Source: Limnephilus marmoratus (Eukaryota > Arthropoda > Insecta > Trichoptera > Limnephilidae). From it: DNA of 64,000 bases. The stretch spans positions 1,612,001 to 1,676,000 of the forward strand of contig OU862913.1 in NCBI GenBank assembly GCA_917880885.1, given 5' to 3'. The position numbers and the translations under genes were made by a program. A model generated the notes under the pieces. It made no database searches, had not been told where the DNA came from, and was given only the letters and a program-made list of their open reading frames with translations. Shown one piece after another: positions 49,325 through 60,110 of the stretch (position 1 is the stretch's first letter; every line of letters begins with the position of its first letter).

Positions 49325-49880
49325 TACAATAATAGCAGTCAAGTCCAATAAGCTTGTTTTCAAGCCAACGCGTTGTTCCCACAGAAATCGTTATAACTGC
49401 GTTTCTATTCTAGTTACAACCCTAAAACAAAAACAAAAAAACACGCTACACATATCATCTATTCAACGTTGTCCATAGAAATAGATAAATAATACTTATT
49501 GTGTAGAAACAGTTTTATTGTTGTTATTTTTTTAAAATAAATATTCTTGTGTGTATGAGATGACACAAAAGTGAGATGATAAAATTGTTTATTATACATT
49601 TATACGATAGAATAAGTGTTTTTTTTTTTTACATAATCCGTGATTTTAGTACCGTTTTCACATAAAAAATGTCACGTGAGTCATTTTTACATTTTTTTAT
49701 GTTTGCATTCTAAATTTTAATATTTATTTGTTGTAGGTAATATAATTTAAAAGCAAATTTTATCACCTTTTAAAATCAACTCTTAGTATTCGAATACGTT
49801 TAGAAATAATTCGTTTATTGAGCTTTCATTGCAAATAAGAAAAAACACAGTTTTTTTGTTTTGTTTTGTGTCAATAAAAT
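49325..49880 (-). repeat. Solo arm of the long-TIR element of intron 7
   Basis: 'cagtcaagtccaataagc', 'cagaaatcgttataactgc' and 'tttattgagctttcattgc' parallel 19900-20460. The opposite arm is not present. Confidence 0.75.
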
Positions 49881-49989
49881 GTTCAGTTATGTGCTTTACG
49901 AGGTCACAAAAAACTTACAGCCTTACTAAAAAACCCAGTGAAAATTTTATTCAATTGACAGATGGCTGCGGATGTGAAAACATTACTAA

Positions 49990-50170
49990 TTAAAAATTTG
50001 TTCTTTGAAAGAAATACACTTTGTTTACACGGCCTGAGAGGGTAGTTTGAAAGAAATACACTTTGTTTACACGGCCTGAGAGGGTAGTTTATCTCTGTTT
50101 TAACGGCCTGAGAGGGTAGTTTATCTCTGTTTACACGGCCTGAGAGGGTAGTTTATCTCTGTTTTAACGA
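49990..50170 (+). repeat. Tandem repeat GGCCTGAGAGGGTAGTTT
   Basis: Four copies of ACGGCCTGAGAGGGTAGTTT separated by either 'gaaagaaatacactttgtt' or ATCTCTGTTTTA spacers: a higher-order mixture of 43- and 32-bp units. Confidence 0.9.
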
Positions 50171-51060
50171 TTGATGTCCGAGCGATATTTGTAATTTTTT
50201 CAAAGTATTTTGAATGTTCTATATATTTCTTATTTTTGAAGATGTTGTAAAAACAAATACCATTTATGAAAAGTAGATAAAATTACCCTTTAGATTTGTG
50301 TATTTGAAATACACTTTAGTTTTCAAAAACTGACATATTTTAGGATTCAATCTCGGAAAAAAATGTAAAAAAATACTTACCAAAACATGTTTGACCAAAA
50401 TGTAGAGATATTAAAAAAAAATCAAAATTTAAAAAACACAGTCTTTTTATGTAATAAATTTGAAAGGAAATTATCACCTCACTTTTTCCTCGTGCATACG
50501 ATAAAAAAATAATAAAAAATTTCAAAGTTTTTTTATTGCCAAAAAAATAACTTAGAAATAATACTGACATTTAAAACAGATTTCTTGCATCTCTAAAGAC
50601 GTTAATTTCTTTGTTACGTTTACGAACACATGTATTAGATATTAATATTATAAGAAATTATCACTTTTAAGAAATTCTCTTAAAATAAACATCTTAAAAT
50701 GTAAATTTTATCTTTTATGTAACCTATAAAACAATATTCTGACAGTTCAACTTTGAAAGTACGGCGTTTGTACAATAACTTGATTAAACTGTTGTAAACC
50801 ACACAAATAACACGGTAAATATATCAATTATATGAATAGAATAGTAATTTCGTCACTACAATAGAAATTATTAAGTAAAATCACAACATCTAACAAAATT
50901 TTCGACATCCCGCCTGATCCAGCCATAAACACACCAAGCCCACCAAGCTGTGTTTTCATCGCGGGCCGTTGATGCACACGCACGCCAATAATGCCCCTGG
51001 CGGAGAATAATTAAAACAACATTTTTTCCTAGTAAATTATAACCATATACGACGTTGTCA
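50171..51060. other. AT-rich, then a GC-richer patch; no gene
   Basis: 50930-51010 ('ccaagctgtgttttcatcgc', 'gggccgttgatgcacacgc') is GC-richer and apparently unique. The 76-codon minus frame at 50340-50570 (SVLFLSYFFGNKKTLKFF) is hydrophobic AT-rich noise. Confidence 0.4.
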
Positions 51061-51206
51061 GATCTTTAAGCATTTTAACAGCGTGACCAAGTAAGAAAGC
51101 TTATTGGTAATGAAACGTGTTTTAGTGTTTACGGGGTTTATTTATGTTATTGCAATAACACAGTTAATCGGTCGAGCTGTGGTTTTTTTTAGTAAGGCTG
51201 CATATG

Positions 51207-51260
51207 TTTTAATTATAAAACGAAAGACACGTCGCACAGTGATTCGTTTCATCCAAGCTA
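51207..51260 (+). promoter_or_regulatory. Possible core promoter (TATA and initiator-like)
   Basis: AATTATAAAACG (TATA-like, about 51213-51223) is followed about 20 bases on by GCACAGTGATTCG, an arthropod initiator-like CAGT. It lies 240 bases upstream of the ATG at 51500. Spacing is only roughly right. Confidence 0.3.
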
Positions 51261-51499
51261 GACGCTAATAAGTCACTTTTGAATTCCCAAACAATGACCT
51301 CATGGCGACATTACCAGATAGACAGGATAATAAATGCATGCTTAATTGGGGTAATTAGTGCACGCATTGACTCATATCAGAGGTCTAAAGTCGAACAATG
51401 TGTTTTGAAATTATCATTTGCATTTATTCGCTTGTCGCAGCTCGACGTTTAAAATTGTGCACTAAGTTTGAAAAGTGTTTTTTTTTTCGATTCTGTAAA

Positions 51500-51982
51500 A
51501 TGGTGGCTACTATGGAAGGTACGTTTTAAAGTTTTTTCTTAATACTTTAGTGTAAATAATTTCAGTTCTTTTTTTAAATAATAAATAAGTTTTGATTTTT
51601 TTTTTGGCGTAAACAATATTAAATTTATAACTTCTCGAAAGTTTATCTCAGAGAATATATCAAAATCGCAAGATAATTTCCTTTTTTTTTTAATAGTGCA
51701 ACTAATATTCTATTCATATCAGTTTCGATATTAACCCACAACAATCCACGGTATTATTTTTTTTTTCATTTTACAGGAACAGTTTGGAAGAGTTTTGCGA
51801 AGAAAGAAAAGCTTAAGGGAATGTTTAACAAAATTTTAAGTACATTTAAACTTGAAAAGCTCAGTGAAAGTGGTGAAAAAAAGTTGAAAGACCAAATAAG
51901 CCTTACATCTTTGAATGCAAGCAGAAAATGGACCGTAATTTTAGCAATTTATTACACTCAAAATACACTTTTTTATTTTTTA
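51500..51982 (+). CDS. Putative small two-exon gene, or 5' end of a larger one
   Basis: Exon 1 51500-51518 (ATGGTGGCTACTATGGAAG, good aaaATGG start context) and exon 2 from 51777, joined across GAAG|GTACGTTT and a pyrimidine-rich TTTTACAG|GAAC acceptor, give a 74-residue lysine-rich product: MVATMEGTVWKSFAKKEKLK, GMFNKILSTFKLEKLS, then an AT-rich hydrophobic end to the stop at 51982. The first about 55 residues look like protein; the end may be intronic readthrough, with a weak donor at GGACC|GTAATT. No family recognised. Upstream, an AUG at 51294 opens a 53-codon frame that would be a uORF. Confidence 0.35.
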
Positions 51983-52109
51983 ATTAATCATTTTTAACAC
52001 AAATTTTCATAAAATTAGTGTTGACTACACCTCAATAGAGGGTTGAAAATAATTTAATCATGTGTAAGAGTTTTTGGCGTCTAGCATGTATGAAACGAAC
52101 ACTGTGCGT

Positions 52110-53272
52110 CGTTGACACACATGGCGACTTGCAAGGACCTAGGAATTGTGTATGACGCTCGTTTAACATTTCATGCTCACATTAAAAAGATCTGTAAATC
52201 AGCCATAAAGATGTTGGGTTTTGTCATGACAATTCGAAGGAACTAACTTTACAGTTATAAGGTTGCTTTACTTTAGCTTGGTGCGTAGCATTCTGGAGAG
52301 TGGATCTCAGATATGGGGGCCAGATAGGGTTGCCAGACGTCCTTTATTTTAAAGGACGTCCTGTATTTCAGACCCAAAAATTGATCTTTTCCTCTAATTT
52401 GAAATCTTAAATAGAGGACAATACTTTGTCCTTTAAAATGGAAAAAATGAATCAGTGTGGTTTCTGTATATGAAAGCCTCTCCTGACGAAAATTATAGAC
52501 GATAAGATGTGTGAAAGTGTTCTTGAAAATTGGATTCAGATTCTCAAATCTACGGATGAATACGTATTTTCCATCCCAGTTTCTAACGCCCAAGCCGAAA
52601 GGATTTTTTCCTTGTGTACTTAATACGTGGACCAAAAACCGAAATAAGTTAGATATTGACACTATAAAAGCAAAACTACATATAAAGTCGAACTTCAACA
52701 TGAAATGCAAACAATTTTATAATTTCATTATAGAAAACGTAGAAGTTCTTGTAGCAGCCAAAAGTAATACCAAGTATACTTTTAAATGCAAAAAGACTAA
52801 TTTAAGGACTACTACTTGGCTTTGATTAACGATAAACTACGTTACATTGCGTATTAACATTGTTTTTTTATTAAGAAATGTCGCTACTGATATCAATCAT
52901 AACAGCATTTTATTAAAAAAATGTTGATGTCCTTTATTTTCATCCTATGTCCTTTATTTAATCGTATCAAATCCTCTAAATAAAACGGGAGCTGGCAACC
53001 CTAGGGCCAGAGGACATCGTCTATGTACTTATGGTCGAGAAAATACAAAATAAATTTTTACGATACCTCTAAATTACCCATGGATGTTTCCAACAGCATT
53101 TATCTCGGGAATGTTGGGTATCTGCCGTCTTAGTACCAGAAGAGATGTCGCATTACTACCGATGGCTTATATGCTTCTAAATGGTTTTATATCGGTACCA
53201 GATATTTATTTATTATTATTTTTAATTGTTAAACTAACGTTTAAGACAAGATTTTTATGCAAAACACAAAGG
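52110..53272 (+). pseudogene. LINE RT fragment split by a hAT element
   Basis: Before: DLGIVYDARLTFHAHIKKIC and KSAIKMLGFVMTIRRN (52135-52245) with stops after. After: GHRLCTYGRENTK, then PTAFISGMLGICRLSTRRDV, ALLPMAYMLLNGFISVPD (53090-53205). These are successive parts of a LINE thumb/C-terminal region. Confidence 0.85.
52325..53003 (+). mobile_element. hAT element remnant, TAGGGTTGCC termini, with transposase C-terminus
   Basis: Termini TAGGGTTGCCAGACG and AGCTGGCAACCCTA, exact 8-bp duplication GGGCCAGA (52317-52324, 53004-53011). Inside, 52570-52740 reads YVFSIPVSNAQAERIFSLC, frameshift, LNTWTKNRNKLDIDTIKAKL and NFNMKCKQFYNFI: the hAT C-terminal dimerisation domain (NAxxERxFS...RNxL...K). 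Catalytic parts are deleted. Confidence 0.92.
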
Positions 53273-53273
53273 G

Positions 53274-53519
53274 TAACAATTATTATAAGCAATAATTATC
53301 AGCCTGAAACACTCATCCACATTGAAAAATCTTCCGAGAAAAGATACATGACGTTGGCGGGTATAAGATAAGCCGCCATAGCTCAATTGGGAGAGCAGCT
53401 GACCGGCAATCAGAAGGGCACGGGTTCAAGTCCCGCTGGCGTCATGTATCTTTTCTCGGAAGATTTTTCAATGTGGATGAGTGTTTCAGGCTGATAATAA
53501 TTGCTTATAATAATTGTTA
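53274..53519. repeat. Near-perfect 79-bp inverted repeat around a tRNA-like sequence
   Basis: Arms 53274-53352 and 53441-53519 differ at one position. Between and partly overlapping is a tRNA-like 53372-53443 (plus), listed separately. The left arm continues into GTTGGCGGG, a decayed inverted copy of the tRNA-like 3' end, so the structure is a head-to-head pair of one SINE-like unit (tRNA head plus 79-bp body), the left one truncated. Confidence 0.9.
53372..53443 (+). tRNA. tRNA-like sequence (GGC triplet, Ala-type), likely pseudogene or SINE head
   Basis: 72 bases: acceptor GCCGCCA/TGGCGTC (6 of 7 pairs), D arm GCTC/GAGC, anticodon arm CTGA/TCAG with loop CCGGCAA, T arm around GGTTCAAGTCC. 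Pol III A and B boxes are intact. Position 33 is C instead of T and the fifth anticodon-stem pair is lost, so a decoding tRNA is unlikely. Confidence 0.5.
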
Positions 53520-53520
53520 G

Positions 53521-54850
53521 ATATTTATTTATTTATTTAATACAAACGGCATAAGTATGCCATAAACGTTAATTACATGTCACAAATTCACATCCAAAAT
53601 ATTAGTAATGGTAAAGCAGTGTATGTATAACAGTTAATTTTGACGATACATTGGGAAGTGACACCAGAGATACATTTACATGCAAAAATCTGTAAAACAA
53701 ATAAAATTAATAGTGATTAAAAATATATGATAGCATAGCCTTCTTGTACCTATGTTCCGTGCAGTTAAGTAGATCTATCACATCTGCATATCTATTAGTA
53801 ACTTCATGCAACCTAGGTACAAGTGAGTGTTTCGTATACTCAGTCCGATTATTGTTACATTTAAAAATGATTTTAGAACGAGTGGTTCTCGTGGGAATAT
53901 GAAATTCAATGAGCTTAGTTAGATCAGGACTGTCTATTCTACCATTTACAATTTTGAACATTAATATTAAGTCGGATATAATAGGCCACTTGCATGGATT
54001 TCATAACGACTTGGAAAAAATCGTGTGGACAGATCTTTTTACTAAGATTACGAAAATGTTAGCAAAATTTTGTAGAAATGTACAGTTTTTTATTTATTTT
54101 AAAATAAATAAATCCATTATTTGGGCTCGTGACGTCACTACATGAAAATGTCCCGTCTCCGAAAATGTTCCTATTAATTTTGTAAAATTCCACACTGATT
54201 TATTTTTTCTATATGGCATCACTTTGATTTCAGGCGAATTTTTGAATTCGTTCACTAGATTTATTTTGTTCTCTGCGAACTTATCATTTGGTTTGAATTT
54301 TTGACAGATGTTGTGAAGAAAACCTCGTACATTTTCGATGTCGGTACGTGTTTTAGAGGTATAATGGTTATGGTGCTGATTTTATCAAAATCAAATTTTA
54401 TAATATTCTTATTATTATTATAATTTACAAGTACAAGTATATTACATTGGATTTATTAATATAGACGTTGTACATTATAATGATTTATGATCAATGAGCC
54501 ATCAAGGAAAAAAAATATTTATGAGATGTAATATTTTTGGTATGTCTCGTTATTCTCCTGTGCCATTCGTGTGGAAAACGTTCTTTTTTTAAAATGATTT
54601 TCGGCTATGTAATTATTGTTTTTCCTCACCTATAAAATTATGTCCCGTCTTTCTGGTTTATAAAAAATGGTCTGATTTTTCGGATTGAAATTTTCAAAAA
54701 ATCCCCAGGGTTTCAAAAATACGATAAAAATAATAATAATAATACAGAATGTTTTAGAATATTTTCGTTAACCGGATTTTTTTTTTAAAAATGTGATGCA
54801 AGTGGCCTATTCTTCGATCTGACAGTCTTAGTAAATTTAATTTATTTTTT
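53521..54850 (-). pseudogene. LINE C-terminus interrupted by a TA-flanked element
   Basis: 53961-53707 encodes MFKIVNGRIDSPDLTKLIEF, HIPTRTTRSKIIFKCNNNR and YADVIDLLNCTEHRYKKAML, with a 3' UTR and (aaat)n to 53521. Joining 54810 onward directly to 53978 restores LRLSDRR-ISDLILMFKIVNG in frame, so 53979-54809 is an insertion. Confidence 0.8.
53979..54809. mobile_element. DNA element with GGCCACTTGCAT termini
   Basis: TAGGCCACTTGCAT at the left and ATGCAAGTGGCCTA at the right; the insertion is at a TA of the LINE frame described above. About 830 bp, AT-rich, no transposase. Contains CGTGACGTCAC. Confidence 0.75.
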
Positions 54851-55566
54851 TATTTAATTTTATTTATTGTTTTGGAACATTTACAGAGAATTAACATAAA
54901 AAAGTCATTAGATTGGCATTGTAAGAAGCGTAGATGTTAATAGTCCACTTAAAAATGTTCACAGAATGCACAGTTTAATAGTTGTTTTTCGCTATGTATA
55001 CATAGAAGTATAGTGAACAGAAATTAGAAATAGCAAAATATAATCAGAGGTATAAAAAGAGATAACAAAAATAGTGATTATAAAATACAGAGATGACAAA
55101 GATAAAAAAAAGATCGATATACGATGTAAAAAAAACAGAAAAACCAAAAAGTAAAGTACAAATAGAGTAAGAAACAGCCATTCACATTCAAGTTCAAGAT
55201 CAAATATAAGTATTTTCAATTCTCAATTATTTGTTAGGTTAGTCTATTGTTAATTTGCTTTTTAAAGTAAGCGAGACTCTTTGCATAGATGTCTATATGG
55301 TTACATTCAATGGAATTATACAGACGACACATTCGGGACACTGGATTGAAGTATGCAATATTGTTTTTAAATAATTCGAGATGAAATATATTCTGACTCC
55401 TTAAATTGCGTCTAATTCTTTCATATACTGGCAAAAGTAGGATTCCATGTTCCGGATAATACCGAGGCCGCCAATACAGGCCTTTGATTCTTCCCAGGTA
55501 CAGAACTAACTTACCAATGGTGATGCCCCTGGGAAGAATAACTAGGTTAATTACTTGCCTCGCAGG
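54851..55566 (-). pseudogene. LINE RT C-terminal fragment
   Basis: 55578-55234 encodes LVLYLGRIKGLYWRPRYYPE, RIRRNLRSQNIFHLELFKNN and MCRLYNSIECNHIDIYAKSL, a LINE ORF2 tail. Its upstream part is cut by the hAT element that begins at 55567. Confidence 0.75.
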
Positions 55567-55686
55567 TAGGGTTCCCATCTTCGAAAATAAAAAAAGCCTG
55601 ACTGCGCTGTATTAGGCCGGACATTTTGCCCTAAAAGCCGGAGGTAGGTACGTAATTGTGGACATAACTTTTAAACATAATATCAT

Positions 55687-58600
55687 CATCATCATCATCA
55701 TCATCTGTGGCTCTACAACCCAGGTCGGGTCTTGGCCTCCAGCAGAGCCTGCCTCCATGACTGTCGGTGTTGTGCTGCGTTGCGCCAGTTTCGGATGCCG
55801 ATGGTGCTTGCATCCTTCACCACTCCATCCAGCCATCGAAGCTTTGGTCTTCCAACTCTTCTCCGACCCCCAGGTGCACCATCCATAATTCGCTTTGGAA
55901 TATCTCCTTCGCTCATTCTCTGGATATGTCCAGCCCACCTGAGTCTTCCAGTTTTGATTTCCTTGGAGATATTAGGGTCCTCGTAAAGATCGTATAGCTC
56001 CTGGTTGTATCTGATACGCCATTCTCCATTATCACAGACTGGGCCGTAAATCCTTCGCAGCACCTTCCTTTCAAAACTTTCTAGGGCTCCTTCATCACCC
56101 TTACTGATTGTCCAGCATTCCGAACCATACATAAGAACAGGTCGTATAAGGGTCTTGTAAAGCAGGACTTTAGTTCTTCTGGTAAGGTGGCGAGATTTCA
56201 TATGCTTCTGTAGCCCAAAGTAGTATCGATTTGCAGCTACTATTCTTCTTTTGATTTCGCTGGATACATTGTTGTCATTTGTCACCATAGTACCGAGATA
56301 TACAAACTCTTTGACAGTTTCAAATGTATAATTATCTATCTGTATACTTGGTGGTTTCTGGCGTCCATGTACGGGCATATATTTTGTCTTCCCCTCGTTG
56401 ATGACCAATCCCATGTTCCTTGCCGACGTAGCTAAGCTTTTAAACGCCGATTTTAGTTCATATTCTGAGCGTGCGATGATATCTATATCGTCAGCATAAG
56501 CAAGGAGCTGAACAGACTTGTTAAAAATATGGCCTGTGGTTTGTATACCTGCATTTCGGATGGCCTTTTCCAGCGCTAAATTGAATAAAATGCAGGCAAG
56601 TGCATCTCCTTGTCTTAGTCCATTGAAGGTCTTTAGGGTGTCTGACAGATCCTGTTGTATTCTGACTCGGCACTCAACATTAGACATTGTGAGCCTTACT
56701 AAGTTTACCAGTTTTCTTGGGATATTAAATTCATCCAAGGCTCTGTACAGTCTTTCTCTATTTACCGTGTCATAGGCAGCCTTAAAATCTATGAAGAGAT
56801 GGTATGTATCAACATTAAATTCTATTGTTTTTTCCAGTATCTGTCTCAGTGAAAAGATTTGATCAGTTGTAGATTTCCCCTTACGGAACCCAGTTTGATA
56901 TTGGCCAATTATGCCATCCGAATATTTCATAAGCCTACCACACAGTACATTTGATAGGATCTTGTATGAGATATTCAGCAGCGTTATGCCCCTATAGTTA
57001 GAGCAGTTCATAGGGTCTCCTTTCTTGTGAAGAGGGCAAATTATTCCACAGTTCCATTCACTTGGCAGAGTCTCAGAGCACCAGATGGATTTAATGATAT
57101 TATATATATGGACTTGAAGGTTCTCTCCGCCATATTTGAATAACTCTGCATAGATGTTGTCAGTTCCAGGTGATTTATTGTTATGTAGACTTTTAATGGC
57201 ACCCACTACTTCTTCTAATGTTGGTGGCGGCTCGACATTGTCATCATCATTAGTACCACCATCAGTGATGTTTCCATCCCTTGTCAGATTTTCACCCACA
57301 CTCTCATCTACACTTCCGTTTAGCAGAGCATCAAAATATTCCACCCATCTATTCAGAATTCTTGACTTTTCATTCAAAATATTTCCCTCGCTGTCGTAGC
57401 ACATTGTAATTCTGGGCTTGTATTCTTTTCTTTGATGGTTTACCTTCTGATAGAAAAGTCGACTTCTGTTTTGGGCCTTGGCTAGTTCCACTTCCTTGAT
57501 TTGGTTCTCGAGAAATACTCGTTTCTTCCTTCTGTGCAGTTTTTTCTCATGCTTTCTTAGTTCTCTGTATTCCATCTCTGCTTGCCGTGTACGATGTCGC
57601 TGTTGCATTCTTAGATATGCGTCATTCTTCACATTGGTTGCTTGTTGGCATTCTGCATCGAACCATAATTCTCTTGGTTGTGTTTGCCTGCTTCCCAGAA
57701 CTTCGTCAGCTGCATTGGTAATCACAGACTTAACACCATCCCAGTATGAGTTAATATCATGCTGTTCCACATGGTCGCTGATGTCATCCAACTTATGATT
57801 TATGGTTGTAATGAACTTTTCTGCTGTTTCTGGTACTTTTAGGCTTTCAATATCAAATTTATTTGTGCGTGATCCCCTCTGTTTCTTCACGTTTGATATT
57901 CTACTCCGTATTTTGGAGATAACAAGGTAATGATCCGAGTCAACATTTGCTCCACGGTATGTTCGTATGCTCATTAAATCAGATTTATGCCTTGCCTCAA
58001 CAAGTAGGTGGTCTATCTGGTTAACATTTCTACCATCTGGTGTTCTCCATGTTCCTTTATATATATCTTTTCTTGGGAAACATGTGCTACTCACAATCAT
58101 ATTGTGGGACGTTGCAAAATCAATTAATTTTGTACCATTATCATTAGATTCTGCGTGCAGGCTATGTGCTCCAACTGTAGGTCTATACACTGATTCCCTT
58201 CCTATCTTTGCATTAAAATCCCCTATCACTATCTTGACATCATGGTTTGGGCAGTCCTGATAGGTTTTCGAGAGCTTTGCGTAGAAGGTGTCTTTTTCTG
58301 TATCACTTTTGTCTTCTGTGGGTGCGTGGACATTAATAATACTATAATTAAAGAATTTTCCAGATACACGAATAAGTGATATTCTATGATCAACCGCGGT
58401 AAAGCCTTTGACCAAATGCTTTACCCTTTTTGAGACAATAAAACCTGTTCCAAATGCATGATCCTTCTCGTGACAGCTGTAGAAGATGGTACAGTCACGC
58501 TTTTCGATTGTTCCCTTTCCTATCCATCTAATCTCCTGGATTGCTGTTATGTCAGTTTTATATTTAGCAAGTTCGTCTAAGAGAATTCTTAAACTTCCTG

Positions 58601-59056
58601 CGCGATACAGAGATAGTACATTCCAAGTAGCAAGTTTAAAATCGTTATCCTTTATCCGTTTGCCGGGTCTTTTCCGAAGTCCAGTAGTTGTTGTCCGAGG
58701 CTCTGTGTTTGGCTTCGTAATATAGGTTTTTTTACGAGAAGAGGTTATTGGCCTCTTGCTCAACCCCCTACCAGGAGGACCAGGGTTTTTCTGTAGGGGT
58801 TTTCCTTCCCTTAGTTGGGGGGGCCCGATTTTATGGCGTCGGACATTCGCCATTCATCCTCTCCTATCTGCTATGGCTGCTGGCATTGCCAGTGGCCACA
58901 TTGCCCAGGGCTCGCGGACGTGGACGCTAGGGGTAGGACTATTGGTAGTGTTGCTAGTGGAATGGAATGCAACTATGGCATTGCACGGTACTTAACTGAT
59001 GCATACTTCCCAACAAAATATGCATCCCCGTGACCCTACCAAAATTGAGCCCCAAA
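55687..59056 (-). mobile_element. Full-length RTE-type non-LTR retrotransposon
   Basis: About 3.37 kb, flanked by a 10-base direct repeat ATAATATCAT (55677-55686 and 59057-59066). One intact ORF; the 3' end is TTGTAGAGCCACAG followed by a (ATG)n tract, the tail type of RTE-clade LINEs. A 5' UTR of about 200 bases precedes the ORF. Complete ends plus an open frame suggest a young copy. Confidence 0.9.
55713..58853 (-). CDS. RTE-type ORF: AP endonuclease plus reverse transcriptase
   Basis: 1046 codons without a stop. Residues about 70-320: exonuclease-endonuclease-phosphatase domain, with FKLATWNVLSLYRAGSL, TAIQEIRW (catalytic Glu, about 103), NVHAPTEDKSD, IVIGDFNAKIG and DSDHYLVI. Residues about 440-560: basic linker. 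Residues about 570-830: RT with CPLHKKGDPMNCSNYRGITL, GFRKGKSTTDQIF, LFIDFKAAYDTVNR, NGLRQGDALACILFNLALE and LAYADDIDI (catalytic YADD at about 784). C-terminal: LLYKTLIRPVLMYGSECW, RRIYGPVCDNGEWR, GRLRWAGHIQRM. The protein nicks genomic DNA and reverse transcribes its RNA at the nick. All key residues are present, so it may be active. A start further downstream is possible; the first Met gives a basic, proline-rich leader. Confidence 0.95.
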   Translation of the reverse strand: MANVRRHKIGPPQLREGKPLQKNPGPPGRGLSKRPITSSRKKTYITKPNTEPRTTTTGLRKRPGKRIKDNDFKLATWNVLSLYRAGSLRILLDELAKYKTDITAIQEIRWIGKGTIEKRDCTIFYSCHEKDHAFGTGFIVSKRVKHLVKGFTAVDHRISLIRVSGKFFNYSIINVHAPTEDKSDTEKDTFYAKLSKTYQDCPNHDVKIVIGDFNAKIGRESVYRPTVGAHSLHAESNDNGTKLIDFATSHNMIVSSTCFPRKDIYKGTWRTPDGRNVNQIDHLLVEARHKSDLMSIRTYRGANVDSDHYLVISKIRSRISNVKKQRGSRTNKFDIESLKVPETAEKFITTINHKLDDISDHVEQHDINSYWDGVKSVITNAADEVLGSRQTQPRELWFDAECQQATNVKNDAYLRMQQRHRTRQAEMEYRELRKHEKKLHRRKKRVFLENQIKEVELAKAQNRSRLFYQKVNHQRKEYKPRITMCYDSEGNILNEKSRILNRWVEYFDALLNGSVDESVGENLTRDGNITDGGTNDDDNVEPPPTLEEVVGAIKSLHNNKSPGTDNIYAELFKYGGENLQVHIYNIIKSIWCSETLPSEWNCGIICPLHKKGDPMNCSNYRGITLLNISYKILSNVLCGRLMKYSDGIIGQYQTGFRKGKSTTDQIFSLRQILEKTIEFNVDTYHLFIDFKAAYDTVNRERLYRALDEFNIPRKLVNLVRLTMSNVECRVRIQQDLSDTLKTFNGLRQGDALACILFNLALEKAIRNAGIQTTGHIFNKSVQLLAYADDIDIIARSEYELKSAFKSLATSARNMGLVINEGKTKYMPVHGRQKPPSIQIDNYTFETVKEFVYLGTMVTNDNNVSSEIKRRIVAANRYYFGLQKHMKSRHLTRRTKVLLYKTLIRPVLMYGSECWTISKGDEGALESFERKVLRRIYGPVCDNGEWRIRYNQELYDLYEDPNISKEIKTGRLRWAGHIQRMSEGDIPKRIMDGAPGGRRRVGRPKLRWLDGVVKDASTIGIRNWRNAAQHRQSWRQALLEAKTRPGL

Positions 59057-60110
59057 ATAATATCATAATAATAAAAAATCTGTTACAAGTTACAGTAACT
59101 GTAACTTGTAACCTCAATTCGTATTTGTCCAACAGACCATTTCAGTTTTTGTTCAGTCTCAACTTTAAAATTAAAAATAATGTACAAAAAATGAAAGTTA
59201 ATCACTAAACTAAAAATTATTTAAACTAATGAGACCTTTACCTTTACGGAAATAGCTTTATCGTAAACACCTTTCATAATGTTTCATTGAAATAATGAAA
59301 GAAAACCTTCTCCTCCTGTCAAATTTTCTAATGGTCTGTTGGACAAATACGAACTAAGGCGACGGTTGTTTCTTAATCATACATTAACCAGTTTAATAAC
59401 AACAATCATCATCTTATTCTTGTCATCATTTGGCATTTATATAGAATATGTCAATAAAAAATAAACTTATAAAACAAAACAAAACATAACTCTTTTGATT
59501 AAAAAATTTCATTAAATATATATAAAATGAAACATATCTATATTTGTGGACGAAAACGAAAAAAATAAATTAAAATGATATCTCGACTTCTCCAAATTAT
59601 TAAAAAATTACAAAATCTGCAATTTTGTATATTTGGCTTTTTCACCTACTTTATCCAAAACGTCGTTTTCTTTGGAAATCATTTAATAAAATTCTTGACA
59701 TGTCATTTTTTAAATTACACAATGTGAACATCATCTTAGTAATTGTTTTTGTTTGCAATTTATTGTGTTCCTTGGTCCACTGGGCGTTTATTAAAGAGAA
59801 AACTCTTTAAAATTGGCGTTATGGCCTGGAATAGCAAAGTAATATTCCGCCAATTTCAGAAGTCCGGAAGAAAAAACCCGTGCGAACTTAGAAAAGCCAT
59901 TGTCCCCCGCCCCCGCCTCGTCCTTAACACGTTGCGCCTTGCGTAGCTTGCGTTGCGTTCGTTCTGCAGGCACTGCGTGCACCGCGTTACACTAACAAAA
60001 AGCCTAACAAAAGCCGTGCATGCCGGACATATAAATATTTAGCCGGACACAACCTAAAAAAGCCAAACATGTCCGGCTAAAGCCGGACAGATGGCAACCC
60101 TACTCGCAGG

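Larger units (their letters stand above)
55567..60102. mobile_element. hAT element (TAGGGTT termini) containing a full-length RTE LINE
   Basis: Left TAGGGTTCCCATCT, right AGATGGCAACCCTA, exact 8-bp duplication CTCGCAGG (55559-55566, 60103-60110). The right subterminal region has the palindrome GTCCGGCTAAAGCCGGAC. Outside the LINE insert only about 1.16 kb of element remains, with no transposase frame. Confidence 0.9.

Noticed and set aside
50340..50570. 76-codon hydrophobic minus frame as a membrane protein
   Set aside because: Phe/Leu/Lys-rich AT noise, no start context or neighbours supporting it.
53372..53443. Functional tRNA-Ala gene
   Set aside because: Position 33 is not T, the anticodon stem is imperfect, and it is embedded in a recent inverted repeat with a SINE-like body.
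55713..58853. Several plus-strand frames of 60-106 codons (e.g. 57478-57798)
   Set aside because: Antisense shadows of the intact RTE ORF.
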